Assembly (NCBI GenBank): GCA_037200985.1
Contig: JBBCGJ010000001.1
Span: 654,756 to 718,755, forward strand
DNA length: 64,000 nt
Direction: 5' to 3'
Source: Rhizomicrobium sp.
GTDB lineage: Bacteria > Pseudomonadota > Alphaproteobacteria > Micropepsales > Micropepsaceae
In this document: piece after piece, positions 16,539-25,144 of the stretch
How the letters are laid out: each line of letters starts with the position of its first letter
Position numbering within the stretch: position 1 is the stretch's first letter
Translations under genes and position numbers: made by a program
Notes under the pieces: generated by a model
The model's input: only the letters and a program-made list of their open reading frames with translations
Told to the model about the DNA's origin: nothing
The model's database searches: none

Positions 16539-17924
16539 GTGGCAAAACGAATCCCGGACGAAGATCTGCTGGCGATCGAGTCGGTCCTGCGGCGCCATCC
16601 GGGCGGTGCGTCAGCCCAGCAAATCCAGGCCGAACTCAGCCCTCAAACGCCCCAGCGAACCCTGCAATACCGGCTCCGGTATCTGACCACTCATGGCCGC
16701 GTAGTGCGGGACGGCGACGGCCGCTGGGCCAAATATCACCTGCCGGTAGCCGCGCCGAACGCCGCTGATCCGACGGACCGAGACGATGCGATCATAACGG
16801 TCTCGGAGGCCGGCAGGGATATACGGGACTATATGCGCCCGCCGCCGGAGGCACGCAAACCAGCCGGCTACAATCGCCACTTTCTCGATGCCTATCGCCC
16901 GAACGTCACCGCCTATCTGTCGGCGGCAGAACGCGCGCATCTGGCACAGGTGGGAGGCGCGGATGTCCGTGAGCAACCAGCCGGCACCTACGCCAAACAT
17001 ATTCTGAATCGGCTTCTGATCGATCTGGCGTGGAATTCGAGCCGGCTCGAAGGCAACACCTATTCGCTGCTCGATACCAAACGCCTCATCGAACTGGGAG
17101 AGGAAGCACAGGGGCGCGAGCATCTCGAAGCCCAGATGATCCTGAACCACAAGGATGCGATCGAATTCCTGGTCGGCAGCGCCGAGGAGATCGGCTTCAA
17201 TCGCTATACGATGCTCAATCTCCATGCGCTGCTGGCGAATAATCTGCTGGCGGACCCAGCAGCGGCGGGCAGGCTTCGGCACATCGCGGTCGGCATCGAA
17301 CGATCCGCATTCCATCCGCTCGAGGTGCCGCAGCTGATCGCCGAATGTTTCGATCAGATTCTCGCCACGGCGGCCGCGATCAAAGATCCGTTCGAGCAGG
17401 CGTTCTTCGTCATGGTGCAGCTTCCCTATCTTCAACCCTTCGACGACGTGAACAAACGCGTGTCGCGCCTCGCGGCCAATATTCCGCTGATCAAAGGCAA
17501 CCTCTCACCGCTGTCTTTTGTCGACGTTCCCCGGGCGACCTACACCGAGGCGGTGCTCGGCGTGTACGAGTTGAACAAGGTCGATCTTCTGAAAGATGTG
17601 TTCGTATGGGCCTATGAGCGCTCGGCAGCGCGCTACGCCGCGGTCCGCCAATCGCTGGGGGAACCTGATCCCTTTCTGCTGCGTCATCGCACTCATTTGC
17701 GCGAAGTCATCGGCGAGATCATCCGCAGCCGCATGAACAGAAAAGATGCTGTCGCCCATATCGCTGCCTGGTCCAGGAACAAGATCGCTCCCGCGGACCG
17801 GTCGCGCTTCACCGAGGCGGCGGAGAGGGAATTGACGAGCCTGCACGAGGGAAATTTTGCGCGGTATCAGATTCGGCCGTCCGAGTTCGCCGCATGGCAG
17901 GAGATTTGGGGAGGAGCGCGATGA
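16539..17924 (+). CDS. Fic-fold protein with N-terminal winged helix and degenerate active site
   Basis: A 461-residue protein. Residues 1-65 form a winged-helix domain. The middle is a Fic fold with an inhibitory-helix type motif SSRLEGN near 167-173. Canonical Fic enzymes transfer AMP or another nucleotide moiety using an HPFxxGNGRxxR loop; here the loop near 298-310 reads QPFDDVNKRVSR, so the catalytic His is Gln and the anion-binding Gly-Asn-Gly-Arg is altered. It therefore may be a regulator or use different chemistry. GTG 16539 follows GAGGG and the TTGCGCA array, and the stop overlaps the next gene in ATGA, so Fic, nuclease and helicase are co-translated. Autoregulation through the winged helix and the array is plausible but inferred. 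Confidence 0.82.
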   Translation: MAKRIPDEDLLAIESVLRRHPGGASAQQIQAELSPQTPQRTLQYRLRYLTTHGRVVRDGDGRWAKYHLPVAAPNAADPTDRDDAIITVSEAGRDIRDYMRPPPEARKPAGYNRHFLDAYRPNVTAYLSAAERAHLAQVGGADVREQPAGTYAKHILNRLLIDLAWNSSRLEGNTYSLLDTKRLIELGEEAQGREHLEAQMILNHKDAIEFLVGSAEEIGFNRYTMLNLHALLANNLLADPAAAGRLRHIAVGIERSAFHPLEVPQLIAECFDQILATAAAIKDPFEQAFFVMVQLPYLQPFDDVNKRVSRLAANIPLIKGNLSPLSFVDVPRATYTEAVLGVYELNKVDLLKDVFVWAYERSAARYAAVRQSLGEPDPFLLRHRTHLREVIGEIIRSRMNRKDAVAHIAAWSRNKIAPADRSRFTEAAERELTSLHEGNFARYQIRPSEFAAWQEIWGGAR

Positions 17925-19684
17925 GCGCACCTGGATCACCAGCTTCGGCGCCTGCGATCTATCGCTTCTCGATCGAGCGCTTTCGAGGAATCAAATCGCT
18001 CGTCTGGCAGCCGGCAAAGGGTGTCAACGTCATTCTTGGCGGCGGCGACGTTGGCAAGACGACCATCCTGGACGCAATCGGCCTGCTGCTCAGCCCCGTC
18101 AACCCGGCTAATCTTGCCGATACCGACTATCACGCGCGCGACATCGCGGCGGGCTTTTTGATCGAGGCGGTCATCTCTCTGCCGCCAGGCAGCGGCATCA
18201 GCGATCAGTTCAAGCCGTCTTGGCCGTGGGAGTGGAATGGTACGGACGTCTCGGTTCCGAGCACCGACGACGACGGCAACCCTCCCGGCGATCCGGTATA
18301 TCGCGTGCGCGTGCGGGGCACCGAGGATCTGGAGCTCATTTACGAGATCGTGCAACCCGATGGCTCGACCGACGGCTTCCCGGTTGGGTTGCGCCGTTCG
18401 ATCGGGCTGGTGCGACTGAGTGGCGATGACCGAAACGACCGTGACTTGCGGCTCGTGCAAGGCTCGGCACTCGACCGGCTGCTCTCCGACAAAGGCCTGC
18501 GTTCGCGCATGGCGAGCGAGTTGGCTAAAAGCGATGTGAAGAGTGAACTGACGGATGGCGCGAAGAAGGCGCTCGAAGATCTCGACGCGGCCTTCAAGGC
18601 CAAGAGCCTACCGGCCGGACTCGATCTCGCCATCACTGGCGGGCAGGGTCCCTCCATTGCATCGTTAGTCGGCCTGACAGCAGACCGCGACGGCACGCCT
18701 CTGCCGCTCGCAAGCTGGGGCGCAGGAACGCGTCGGCTCTCCGCTCTCGCGATTGCCGAACAGAACCAGGGCGAGGCACCGATCACGATCGTTGACGAAG
18801 TCGAACGTGGGCTCGAGCCTTATCGCCAGCGAACGCTCATGGACAAGCTGCAGGCCGCCAAGTCGCAGGTATTCGTCACAACGCACAGCCCGGCAGCAAT
18901 CTCAGCCGTGTCCGAGGCGGGCGTTTGGTATGTCGATCCTGCAGGTAGGATCGGGGCGCTCGATGCCCTCAAGATTGCGCGACATCGCAAAGTCGATCCC
19001 GAGACGTTTCTGGCGCGTTTTGCGGTTGTCGCCGAAGGCGCGACGGAAGCCGGCCTGACCGCATCTTTGCTGGAGCGGGCGCTGGGCGCGGCGCTGGAAC
19101 AACACGGCGTGCATGTCACGGATGGCGGCGGGCACGAAAACACGTTGGGCCTGCTCGAAGCGCTGGCCGCGGGCGGGCTTCGCTTTGGTGGGTTCGTCGA
19201 CGACGAAGCCAAGCATCCGGAGCGCTGGGCGAAGCTCGCCGCGAAGCTCGACAAGCTGCTCTTCCGTTGGCCTTCGCTTTGCACCGAAAACAATGTGATC
19301 GCGACCATACCGGACGACAAATTGGAAGCACTGATCATCGATCCGAAGAACGAGAAGACCGGCATGCGTTGCCGGACACTGTCCGAGCGTCTGGGCATCG
19401 CGGACAAGGATTTCGCGGCGCTCAAGGCAAAAGCGGGAGACGGCTTCCGGGCGCTCATCATCGAGGCCGCACGGGGCTCGGTGCCGCCCGGCAAGGAAAG
19501 CGAGAATAAACAGTACAAGGCGCATGCCGGGACATGGTTCAAATCGATGGAGGGTGGGCGCGAACTCGCAGGCAAAATTTTCAGCCTCGGCGCCTGGCCG
19601 GTCTTGAAGCCGCAACTGCTGCCGTTCTGCAACGCAGTCCGGAAGGCGATCGACCTGCCGGACGTCGCGGACTTGCCGCCTTGA
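17921..19684 (+). CDS. gajA: OLD-family ATPase-TOPRIM nuclease (GajA-like)
   Basis: A 587-residue class 2 OLD protein. ATPase motifs are Walker A GGGDVGKTT near 40-48, a signature-like WGAGTRRLSALA near 266-277, Walker B TIVDEVERGLEP near 289-300 and TTHSPA. The C-terminal TOPRIM domain shows VVAEGATEAG near 368-377 and FVDDEAK near 425-431, the metal-binding Glu and Asp residues. Length and order match GajA of Gabija anti-phage systems (about 580 residues), where it nicks DNA when nucleotides are depleted. ATG 17921 overlaps the Fic stop, and the downstream UvrD-like gene overlaps its stop, the diagnostic Gabija pairing. Confidence 0.88.
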   Translation: MSAPGSPASAPAIYRFSIERFRGIKSLVWQPAKGVNVILGGGDVGKTTILDAIGLLLSPVNPANLADTDYHARDIAAGFLIEAVISLPPGSGISDQFKPSWPWEWNGTDVSVPSTDDDGNPPGDPVYRVRVRGTEDLELIYEIVQPDGSTDGFPVGLRRSIGLVRLSGDDRNDRDLRLVQGSALDRLLSDKGLRSRMASELAKSDVKSELTDGAKKALEDLDAAFKAKSLPAGLDLAITGGQGPSIASLVGLTADRDGTPLPLASWGAGTRRLSALAIAEQNQGEAPITIVDEVERGLEPYRQRTLMDKLQAAKSQVFVTTHSPAAISAVSEAGVWYVDPAGRIGALDALKIARHRKVDPETFLARFAVVAEGATEAGLTASLLERALGAALEQHGVHVTDGGGHENTLGLLEALAAGGLRFGGFVDDEAKHPERWAKLAAKLDKLLFRWPSLCTENNVIATIPDDKLEALIIDPKNEKTGMRCRTLSERLGIADKDFAALKAKAGDGFRALIIEAARGSVPPGKESENKQYKAHAGTWFKSMEGGRELAGKIFSLGAWPVLKPQLLPFCNAVRKAIDLPDVADLPP

Positions 19685-21198
19685 GCGACGAGACCGTCCG
19701 CGCAGCGCTGCGATCCGACGTTCCGCTCGTTCTGGTCGAGGCGCCGGCCGGCTGTGGCAAGACGCACCAGGGCGCTGATTATGCGCACGAGGTTGCACCG
19801 TCCGTCCTAGGCCGGCTCCTCATTCTGACCCACACGCATGCCGCCTGTTCGGTCTTCGCCGAACGAACGCGAATCGGCCAATCGCGCGTCGAGATTCGCA
19901 CGATCGACAGCCTTATCGCGCAGATTGCGACAGCTTATCATGTCGGGCTTGGTCTACCCGCCGATGCCACAGCCTGGGCGCGGCGAAATACGGACGGCTA
20001 TGCGCAGGTTGCTCTGAAAGTGGCGAGTCTATTGGCGCGGCGCCCAATGATCGCGGCGTCCCTAGCTAAGCGTTATCCGGTCGTGATTTGCGACGAGCAT
20101 CAAGACTGCAGCGGCGACCAGCACGCCCTGGGCATGGCGCTGCTGGCACACGGATCGCGGCTTCGCGTGTTCGCCGATCCGATGCAACGCATTTACAAGG
20201 AGAAAGCGCTCGCCGGTTCCAGCCCTGGCTGCGACTGGGCTGCCCTCACAAAGAAAGCGCAGGCCTATGAGCAGCTCGATACACCACACCGCTGGGAGAC
20301 GGGTTGCCCGGAGCTCGGAAAATGGACCTTGCAGGCGCGCGCCGCACTAATGTCCGGCGGAAAAGTTGATCTCCGCAATGGATTGCCGCCGAGCGTCAGC
20401 GTGGTATTTGCCGAGAATCAGGCGCAAAGAAATCTGGAATATCATCTCGCAACCGCAGATCGGAAGCCGATCGATGCGTTCGAGAAAGCGCAGACCTCGC
20501 TCCTTGTGTTGACCCATCACAACGACACGGCGCGCTCGTTTCGCGGGTTCTTCAACCGGCGCCTTCCCCTTTGGGAAGGTCATACGCGCGCCGCCTTGGA
20601 GGGGCTGGTGGACGCTGTCGGTGCTCAGCACGGCGATGCGCCGATGCTCGCTGCTGCGGTCGTTACGTTCATGAACGACGTTGGCAAAGGATTCAGTCCG
20701 TCTGCCTTTGGCGATCGACTCGAGAAGGAAGTTCGTGACGGCTGCACGGCCCGAAGCAGGGGCAAGCCCGCGATCATCCAGGAGCTTGGCCGGTGCCTGC
20801 TTGCCGATCCCGATCATCGGGGTGTCGCCAACATGCTTCGCCGCCTTGCGGAACTGAAACAGTCGAATGGAGACTTCGCGGACATCGAAATGGACTGTCA
20901 CAAAGAGTTCTGGGATGCGGTCCGGCTGGGCGCGTTCGACAGTATCGACGAAGGGCTGACCGAGATCACGCATCGCCGTACCTATTCAAGGCCAAAGCCG
21001 CCGGATAAGGCGATCAGTACGATCCACAAGGCCAAGGGACTTGAATGCGGCAGCGTCATTATTATGCCTTGCGATGCCAAGACGTTTCCCGAACGGCCGG
21101 ACGCGCGCTGTCTTCTGTATGTTGCGCTCAGCCGCGCCAAGAGCCGTCTCTTGCTTGTCGTGTCGCGCAACGCTCCGAGCCCGCTCCTAGCAATTTAG
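19681..21198 (+). CDS. gajB: UvrD-like superfamily 1 helicase (GajB-like)
   Basis: A 505-residue SF1 helicase. Walker A is EAPAGCGKTHQ near 20-30, motif II DEHQD near 138-142, motif III FADPMQRIY near 164-172, motif V HKAKGLE near 447-453 and motif VI YVALSRAK near 479-486. The size equals GajB (about 490-510 residues). The TTG start at 19681 overlaps the gajA stop by four bases, which forces this unusual start; no strong Shine-Dalgarno is seen, consistent with coupling. In Gabija, GajB senses DNA ends and activates GajA. Confidence 0.87.
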   Translation: MSDETVRAALRSDVPLVLVEAPAGCGKTHQGADYAHEVAPSVLGRLLILTHTHAACSVFAERTRIGQSRVEIRTIDSLIAQIATAYHVGLGLPADATAWARRNTDGYAQVALKVASLLARRPMIAASLAKRYPVVICDEHQDCSGDQHALGMALLAHGSRLRVFADPMQRIYKEKALAGSSPGCDWAALTKKAQAYEQLDTPHRWETGCPELGKWTLQARAALMSGGKVDLRNGLPPSVSVVFAENQAQRNLEYHLATADRKPIDAFEKAQTSLLVLTHHNDTARSFRGFFNRRLPLWEGHTRAALEGLVDAVGAQHGDAPMLAAAVVTFMNDVGKGFSPSAFGDRLEKEVRDGCTARSRGKPAIIQELGRCLLADPDHRGVANMLRRLAELKQSNGDFADIEMDCHKEFWDAVRLGAFDSIDEGLTEITHRRTYSRPKPPDKAISTIHKAKGLECGSVIIMPCDAKTFPERPDARCLLYVALSRAKSRLLLVVSRNAPSPLLAI

Positions 21199-21277
21199 GC
21201 GGCAATGCCAAGGACTTGGCGCGCGTCCCCGTATACAAAATCTGCGAGAATGCCGGACGCCGATCGATCGTCGCTGC

Positions 21278-21540
21278 TCAGCTGAGGTTCGAAAGATTTT
21301 GCCGGCCCCAGTCATGGGAATGCAGTTGTTCGCCGCCGAGCAGATGTAGGTTCAGATGATAGATGGTCTGCGCGCTATCGGAACTGGTGTTGATCAACGG
21401 CAGGAAGCCGAACCGGTCAGTATGCTTCTGGCGCGCGAGCTTCACCGCCAATCCAGCCATCTCAGCCACGACTGCCGCTGCCCGCAGAAACGGGGGTATC
21501 GTCCAGAGTTGGCATTTCGGGTTTGGCTGGACCCGCGGTG
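21278..21540 (-). pseudogene. Remnant of a HIT-family (HinT-like) gene
   Basis: Read on the minus strand the last 63 residues before the stop include GFLPLINT, DSAQTIYHLNLHLLGG and a short tail, a clear C-terminal half of a histidine-triad hydrolase. The central His of HxHxH, the nucleophile in HinT, is Asn. No HIT N-terminus or start codon is seen upstream, although the frame stays open to about 21573, next to repeat site A. It is best read as a fragment left when the neighbouring cassette arrived. The rest of 21199-21575 holds nothing else recognisable. Confidence 0.55.
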
Positions 21541-21556
21541 CTGGCAGCGTTTGTGC

Positions 21557-21579
21557 CGATAACTTGGAATTATGTATGG
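21557..21579 (+). repeat. Cassette boundary site A (forward)
   Basis: The sequence CGATAACTTGGAATTA followed by TGTATGG contains the start codon of the 947-residue protein. It is matched in inverted orientation by site B at 25074-25096 (20 of 23 positions, the first 16 identical). Core arms CGATAA / TTATGT around a 7-base spacer recall half-sites of XerC/XerD dif sites. Confidence 0.75.
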
Positions 21580-24419
21580 CGAGACTACTCCTAACCGGAG
21601 ACGCGCCGCTTGATCGAAATATTTTTTATGACCCTTCGGAAACTGTTGGGGCGCTCCTTGCAGCCGTTATTGCCTTCTTTCGCGGCGAAGGTACAGCTCA
21701 TCTTCTGTTGAGCGCCGGGGAAGGATTGAATTCAAGACAAATTCTCTTGAAGGCTCTTCAGTTGGCGCCTTCATTGCTCGGCTTCGATTTACGCACTTTT
21801 TGGGTAAGCGCGGCGCGCGGAGATCGGCAGGACGATGTTTTGAAGCAAGTCTACCGGCACCTTTCGAAAACGTGGCTCGAATATCTGCCAATCCGAAGCC
21901 TCAGCCCGGATATCAATTTTCTTGAAGAAGCGACCGAACCTGGCCGCCACGTCGATCGCATCCATTCGATCCTATCGCGACTTTCGTCTAGCAATCTCGT
22001 ATTTGTCGCCGATCTAACTAAGTGGCGCTCGGATCAGGAGACTACACGCGATTATCGCGAAACGCTTGAACGGATCGCATCGCGCACACTCGTTAGAAAT
22101 TGCTTATTCATAACAATTGTTCACCAGGCACAATCGCGGCAGGCTAAGGGTAGATCGGGCATTATCGAGATCCCCGAAGTCGAAGCCCGGTTTGAAAAAA
22201 GTCTGAACAAACTCCTGAGAGCGCGTCGTCGGGGAAACGGCGAATTGAGGAGTCTCCCATCTCAGCGTGTGCAGTACGAACGCATATTGGCGCCATGGTA
22301 CGCATATGGCCGACCGATCGCAGGATCACGCTCCGAATTTCTTACGGAGCAGATACCCGCGACGGCAGATACCATAAAGCTATTGCTCCAAGAAGATCTG
22401 ATCTATCCCTTGATAGCGGACGGCTATTCTCTGACGGTCGACGGGCTTCAAGCCGCGTCGCACGATCTTAAAGCGGCGCGCCAACAGGCCAGCCAATTAG
22501 CCGACATAGCGCCAAACGTATTGCGAATTATGGACTTCATGCCGCCCGAAAGGTTATCCGAAGTGCGATCTGATGTTCAGCGACTTCTCAGCAATGACCC
22601 AACGCCGTCCACACTGTTGAGGATGATTGCTGCCGTCATGGCGCCTGAATCTGGTGCCGCGGAATGGCAAAGCCGCCTGCTCGAATACCTGTCGGCGCCA
22701 AAAACACTCCGACAGGATTCGGAGCTGGTAAGAAACGGTTCATACTCGCGCATCGCCATAAATTATCTCGGCCAGGCTCTTCTGGCGAATGCTCATAAGC
22801 TCGACACCGCCCATTTTCACGCATTCGAGACAATTTCTTATCTTTATGCCGATTCGATCGTCAACAAGACGGATGTTCACCCGAGCGATATCCTTGAAGC
22901 CTCTGGCTGGGTATACAATATTGGGTACGTGTATGACCGGGCGCACGCGCTCGAACGCAAGACATCGATTTCCGCTCGGAAAAAGCTGCAAAGCGATGCG
23001 GCGGCTCTGTACGCGCTGACCAGAATCTACGATGCACCTCTAGGCATGCGGTTGGAGGTTGGTTTTCTAAAAGGTCTGTATCAGTACAACATCGGGGCAT
23101 TTTCCGAGTCCTCCGATACATTTTTGCTTGCGTTGCGCGAGTCGCTCGAAAACGGTTCCACAACGATAGATTCTGCAGACGATTTCGATTTATCGGCAGG
23201 GGAATTAGCGCCTTCGCTGTTTACCAACGCACTGCGATCCGCTGAATCATGCCCGCCCGCAAAACGCGCGCAAATCTTCTTGTATCTGCGCCAACTTGAC
23301 AGGCATTTCGTCCATCGCTTCGGATTTTCGATATTCAACGATGTTGTTAACTCTACGGACAATGGCGGAAAAGCCTCCTTCCGTTCCGAGCTATGGAATT
23401 TCTCGGCCAGCAGCAAACCGGACCTGGGAATCGTAAGTCACACGGCAGCGTCTGGGGACACCGCCTATTTGGGTTCTTTGATATTTCGCGAACTTAATCT
23501 CTCGGTTCGCTGCTTCTCGCCGGATTCGTTGGATGCGTTACGAAAAGTAGATAGCGATGCGCGGTATCCGTTATTGGTTTCGGGAGGTCCGGAATCTCGC
23601 TTCGGATTGGGGGATTTTATCACTGAAATGGATCCTTCAATTAAATCTCTTTTCCAATTTATCAGCAGCGGTCCCGTCGGAATTCCAATTGAAATAGCGA
23701 CGAGAAGGCCCTCTCGCACTGTATTAGCAACTTGGTCGCTCGGCGACAGTGTTCGCGCAACTCGCCGTTGGATTCGCAACGCAAAGGAGACACGCATGTT
23801 AGATGGCACGATCGTTCAGCAACTGCTCGACAATCCGATTGTTAGTTCAATAACGTCAAAGGTGGGCGTCAAGATCATCGACCGCTTGGTCGACGCGGCA
23901 GTTTCAGCGATCTCGAAGCGCATGACCAAAATTGGTGCGGATGTCGAGAACGACATGGCCGCGTTGAAGGCACGTATCGAGCCCGTTTTTACTGCCAAGC
24001 GAAATCAGTCGATGTCTGGCGCTTCCCCTCAGCGTGTAGCCGAAGAGGCGCTGTCGAAAGTCAGCACATTGGAGCAGCGCGCGTTGCTAGAAACCTTGAG
24101 CGGAACGCAATGGATCGTCGTTCTCGAAGACGCCCTTGACCAGCTGAGAGCTTCGAGCGTTTCTTTGGCCGAACTTCAGTCGATTCTCGAACTTCTACTC
24201 GGCGTCGCCACAAGTGCCATGGTCGAAGGATTTCGCGATGAGCGACGCCGACAAAAGTTGATCGGCTTTCAATCGGCGTTTCGAGAGTTCATCTTCGAAA
24301 CGGACAATATGTCCATTCGCGAACAGGCACGATCTGTCCGTAACAACGAATTGGTTTCCGATCTAATGACCCGTGTCTTCACGAGCTCAACGGCATTTTT
24401 GAGTTTTCTTCGCGAGTAG
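21576..24419 (+). CDS. Large orphan protein, possible inactive P-loop plus helical repeats
   Basis: A 947-residue protein I do not recognise. The first about 220 residues alternate hydrophobic strands and helices like an NTPase (HLLLSAGEGLNSRQILLKAL), but the expected GK[ST] of a Walker A is absent. The middle (about 380-650) is helix-rich with TPR-like spacing. A later segment, LLVSGGPESRFGLGDFI, looks like a nucleotide- or ligand-binding loop. The C-terminal 170 residues are helical and partly coiled coil. The ATG at 21576 lies inside repeat site A; earlier in-frame codons run through the HIT remnant and are unlikely. The last 41 bases overlap the convergent glycosyltransferase gene. GC is lower than in flanking genes. 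A STAND-like defence protein is one possibility, unproven. Confidence 0.7.
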   Translation: MARLLLTGDAPLDRNIFYDPSETVGALLAAVIAFFRGEGTAHLLLSAGEGLNSRQILLKALQLAPSLLGFDLRTFWVSAARGDRQDDVLKQVYRHLSKTWLEYLPIRSLSPDINFLEEATEPGRHVDRIHSILSRLSSSNLVFVADLTKWRSDQETTRDYRETLERIASRTLVRNCLFITIVHQAQSRQAKGRSGIIEIPEVEARFEKSLNKLLRARRRGNGELRSLPSQRVQYERILAPWYAYGRPIAGSRSEFLTEQIPATADTIKLLLQEDLIYPLIADGYSLTVDGLQAASHDLKAARQQASQLADIAPNVLRIMDFMPPERLSEVRSDVQRLLSNDPTPSTLLRMIAAVMAPESGAAEWQSRLLEYLSAPKTLRQDSELVRNGSYSRIAINYLGQALLANAHKLDTAHFHAFETISYLYADSIVNKTDVHPSDILEASGWVYNIGYVYDRAHALERKTSISARKKLQSDAAALYALTRIYDAPLGMRLEVGFLKGLYQYNIGAFSESSDTFLLALRESLENGSTTIDSADDFDLSAGELAPSLFTNALRSAESCPPAKRAQIFLYLRQLDRHFVHRFGFSIFNDVVNSTDNGGKASFRSELWNFSASSKPDLGIVSHTAASGDTAYLGSLIFRELNLSVRCFSPDSLDALRKVDSDARYPLLVSGGPESRFGLGDFITEMDPSIKSLFQFISSGPVGIPIEIATRRPSRTVLATWSLGDSVRATRRWIRNAKETRMLDGTIVQQLLDNPIVSSITSKVGVKIIDRLVDAAVSAISKRMTKIGADVENDMAALKARIEPVFTAKRNQSMSGASPQRVAEEALSKVSTLEQRALLETLSGTQWIVVLEDALDQLRASSVSLAELQSILELLLGVATSAMVEGFRDERRRQKLIGFQSAFREFIFETDNMSIREQARSVRNNELVSDLMTRVFTSSTAFLSFLRE

Positions 24420-25077
24420 CAAGCCCTGCGGCATCAAGCAGAAGATCGATCGTGTCGGCTGCCATTTTCAGATACTGTGAATGCGGTCGCAGGTAATCGA
24501 CGACAGGCTCGATTTCATGCACCCTGATATCATAACCTTTGGCCAGCGCATTGATGTGAACTGCTGTATCAAAACCCCATCCGTCGCCAAACTTATTGAA
24601 GTCGATACCAGACTTGTCGACCAGATACATTCCCGAATTTAGTAGAGCGACATGCTTTAGTCCGTGAAAATAGCGGTCGACGAACGGCTTGATCACGAAA
24701 TAAGTCATCGCCCAGTACTGTTGATCGTGCGGCCATTGCCCTGAGACCAGCGACGCCTCTCGCTCGCGCGTATTCCAAAAGTCTTCAATCCAATGAGATT
24801 GGGTATTCAGAATATCGGCGTCAATTTTGAAAACCCATTTTGTCTCTGCTGCGGAAAAGCCGGCTTTCAAGGTCGCTCCGAAACCTGGCACCGAGCAATT
24901 GACAACCCGTGCGCCAGCCTTTGTCGCAAGAAGCGCAGTGTCGTCCGTGGAAGCATTGTTAGACACGATGACTTCGCGGACGAGCTTTGATTTCATGCAT
25001 TCATGCACAACTTTCGATATCGTTCCGGACTCATTTCTGGCGGGAATGACCACCGTGATCGGCGCCGTACTGACCAT
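24379..25077 (-). CDS. Family 2 glycosyltransferase
   Basis: A 232-residue GT-A glycosyltransferase: VVIPARNESGTI at 9-20 starts the nucleotide-sugar site and KIDADIL at 84-90 carries the metal-binding Asp-x-Asp. It has no membrane segments, so it probably acts in the cytosol or peripherally on a lipid or polysaccharide acceptor; donor and acceptor are unknown. ATG 25077 is chosen over TTG 25089; the ATG lies inside repeat site B, which mirrors site A. Its 3' end overlaps the convergent large gene by 41 bases. It lies just downstream of the recombinase gene on the same strand and could be read from it. Confidence 0.85.
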   Translation of the reverse strand: MVSTAPITVVIPARNESGTISKVVHECMKSKLVREVIVSNNASTDDTALLATKAGARVVNCSVPGFGATLKAGFSAAETKWVFKIDADILNTQSHWIEDFWNTREREASLVSGQWPHDQQYWAMTYFVIKPFVDRYFHGLKHVALLNSGMYLVDKSGIDFNKFGDGWGFDTAVHINALAKGYDIRVHEIEPVVDYLRPHSQYLKMAADTIDLLLDAAGLATREENSKMPLSS

Positions 25078-25096
25078 CGGTAATTCCAAGTTATCG
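25074..25096 (-). repeat. Cassette boundary site B (inverted)
   Basis: On the minus strand the site reads CGATAACTTGGAATTA then CCGATGG, containing the glycosyltransferase start codon. It is the inverted partner of site A and shares its central TGG. A further imperfect GATAAC box pointing the other way (GATAACCCAAGG, 25116-25127) lies about 20 bases outside it. Confidence 0.75.
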
Positions 25097-25144
25097 CTAG
25101 AAGCCCCGTGCTAAAGATAACCCAAGGTTGTCGGCAAGTACAGA

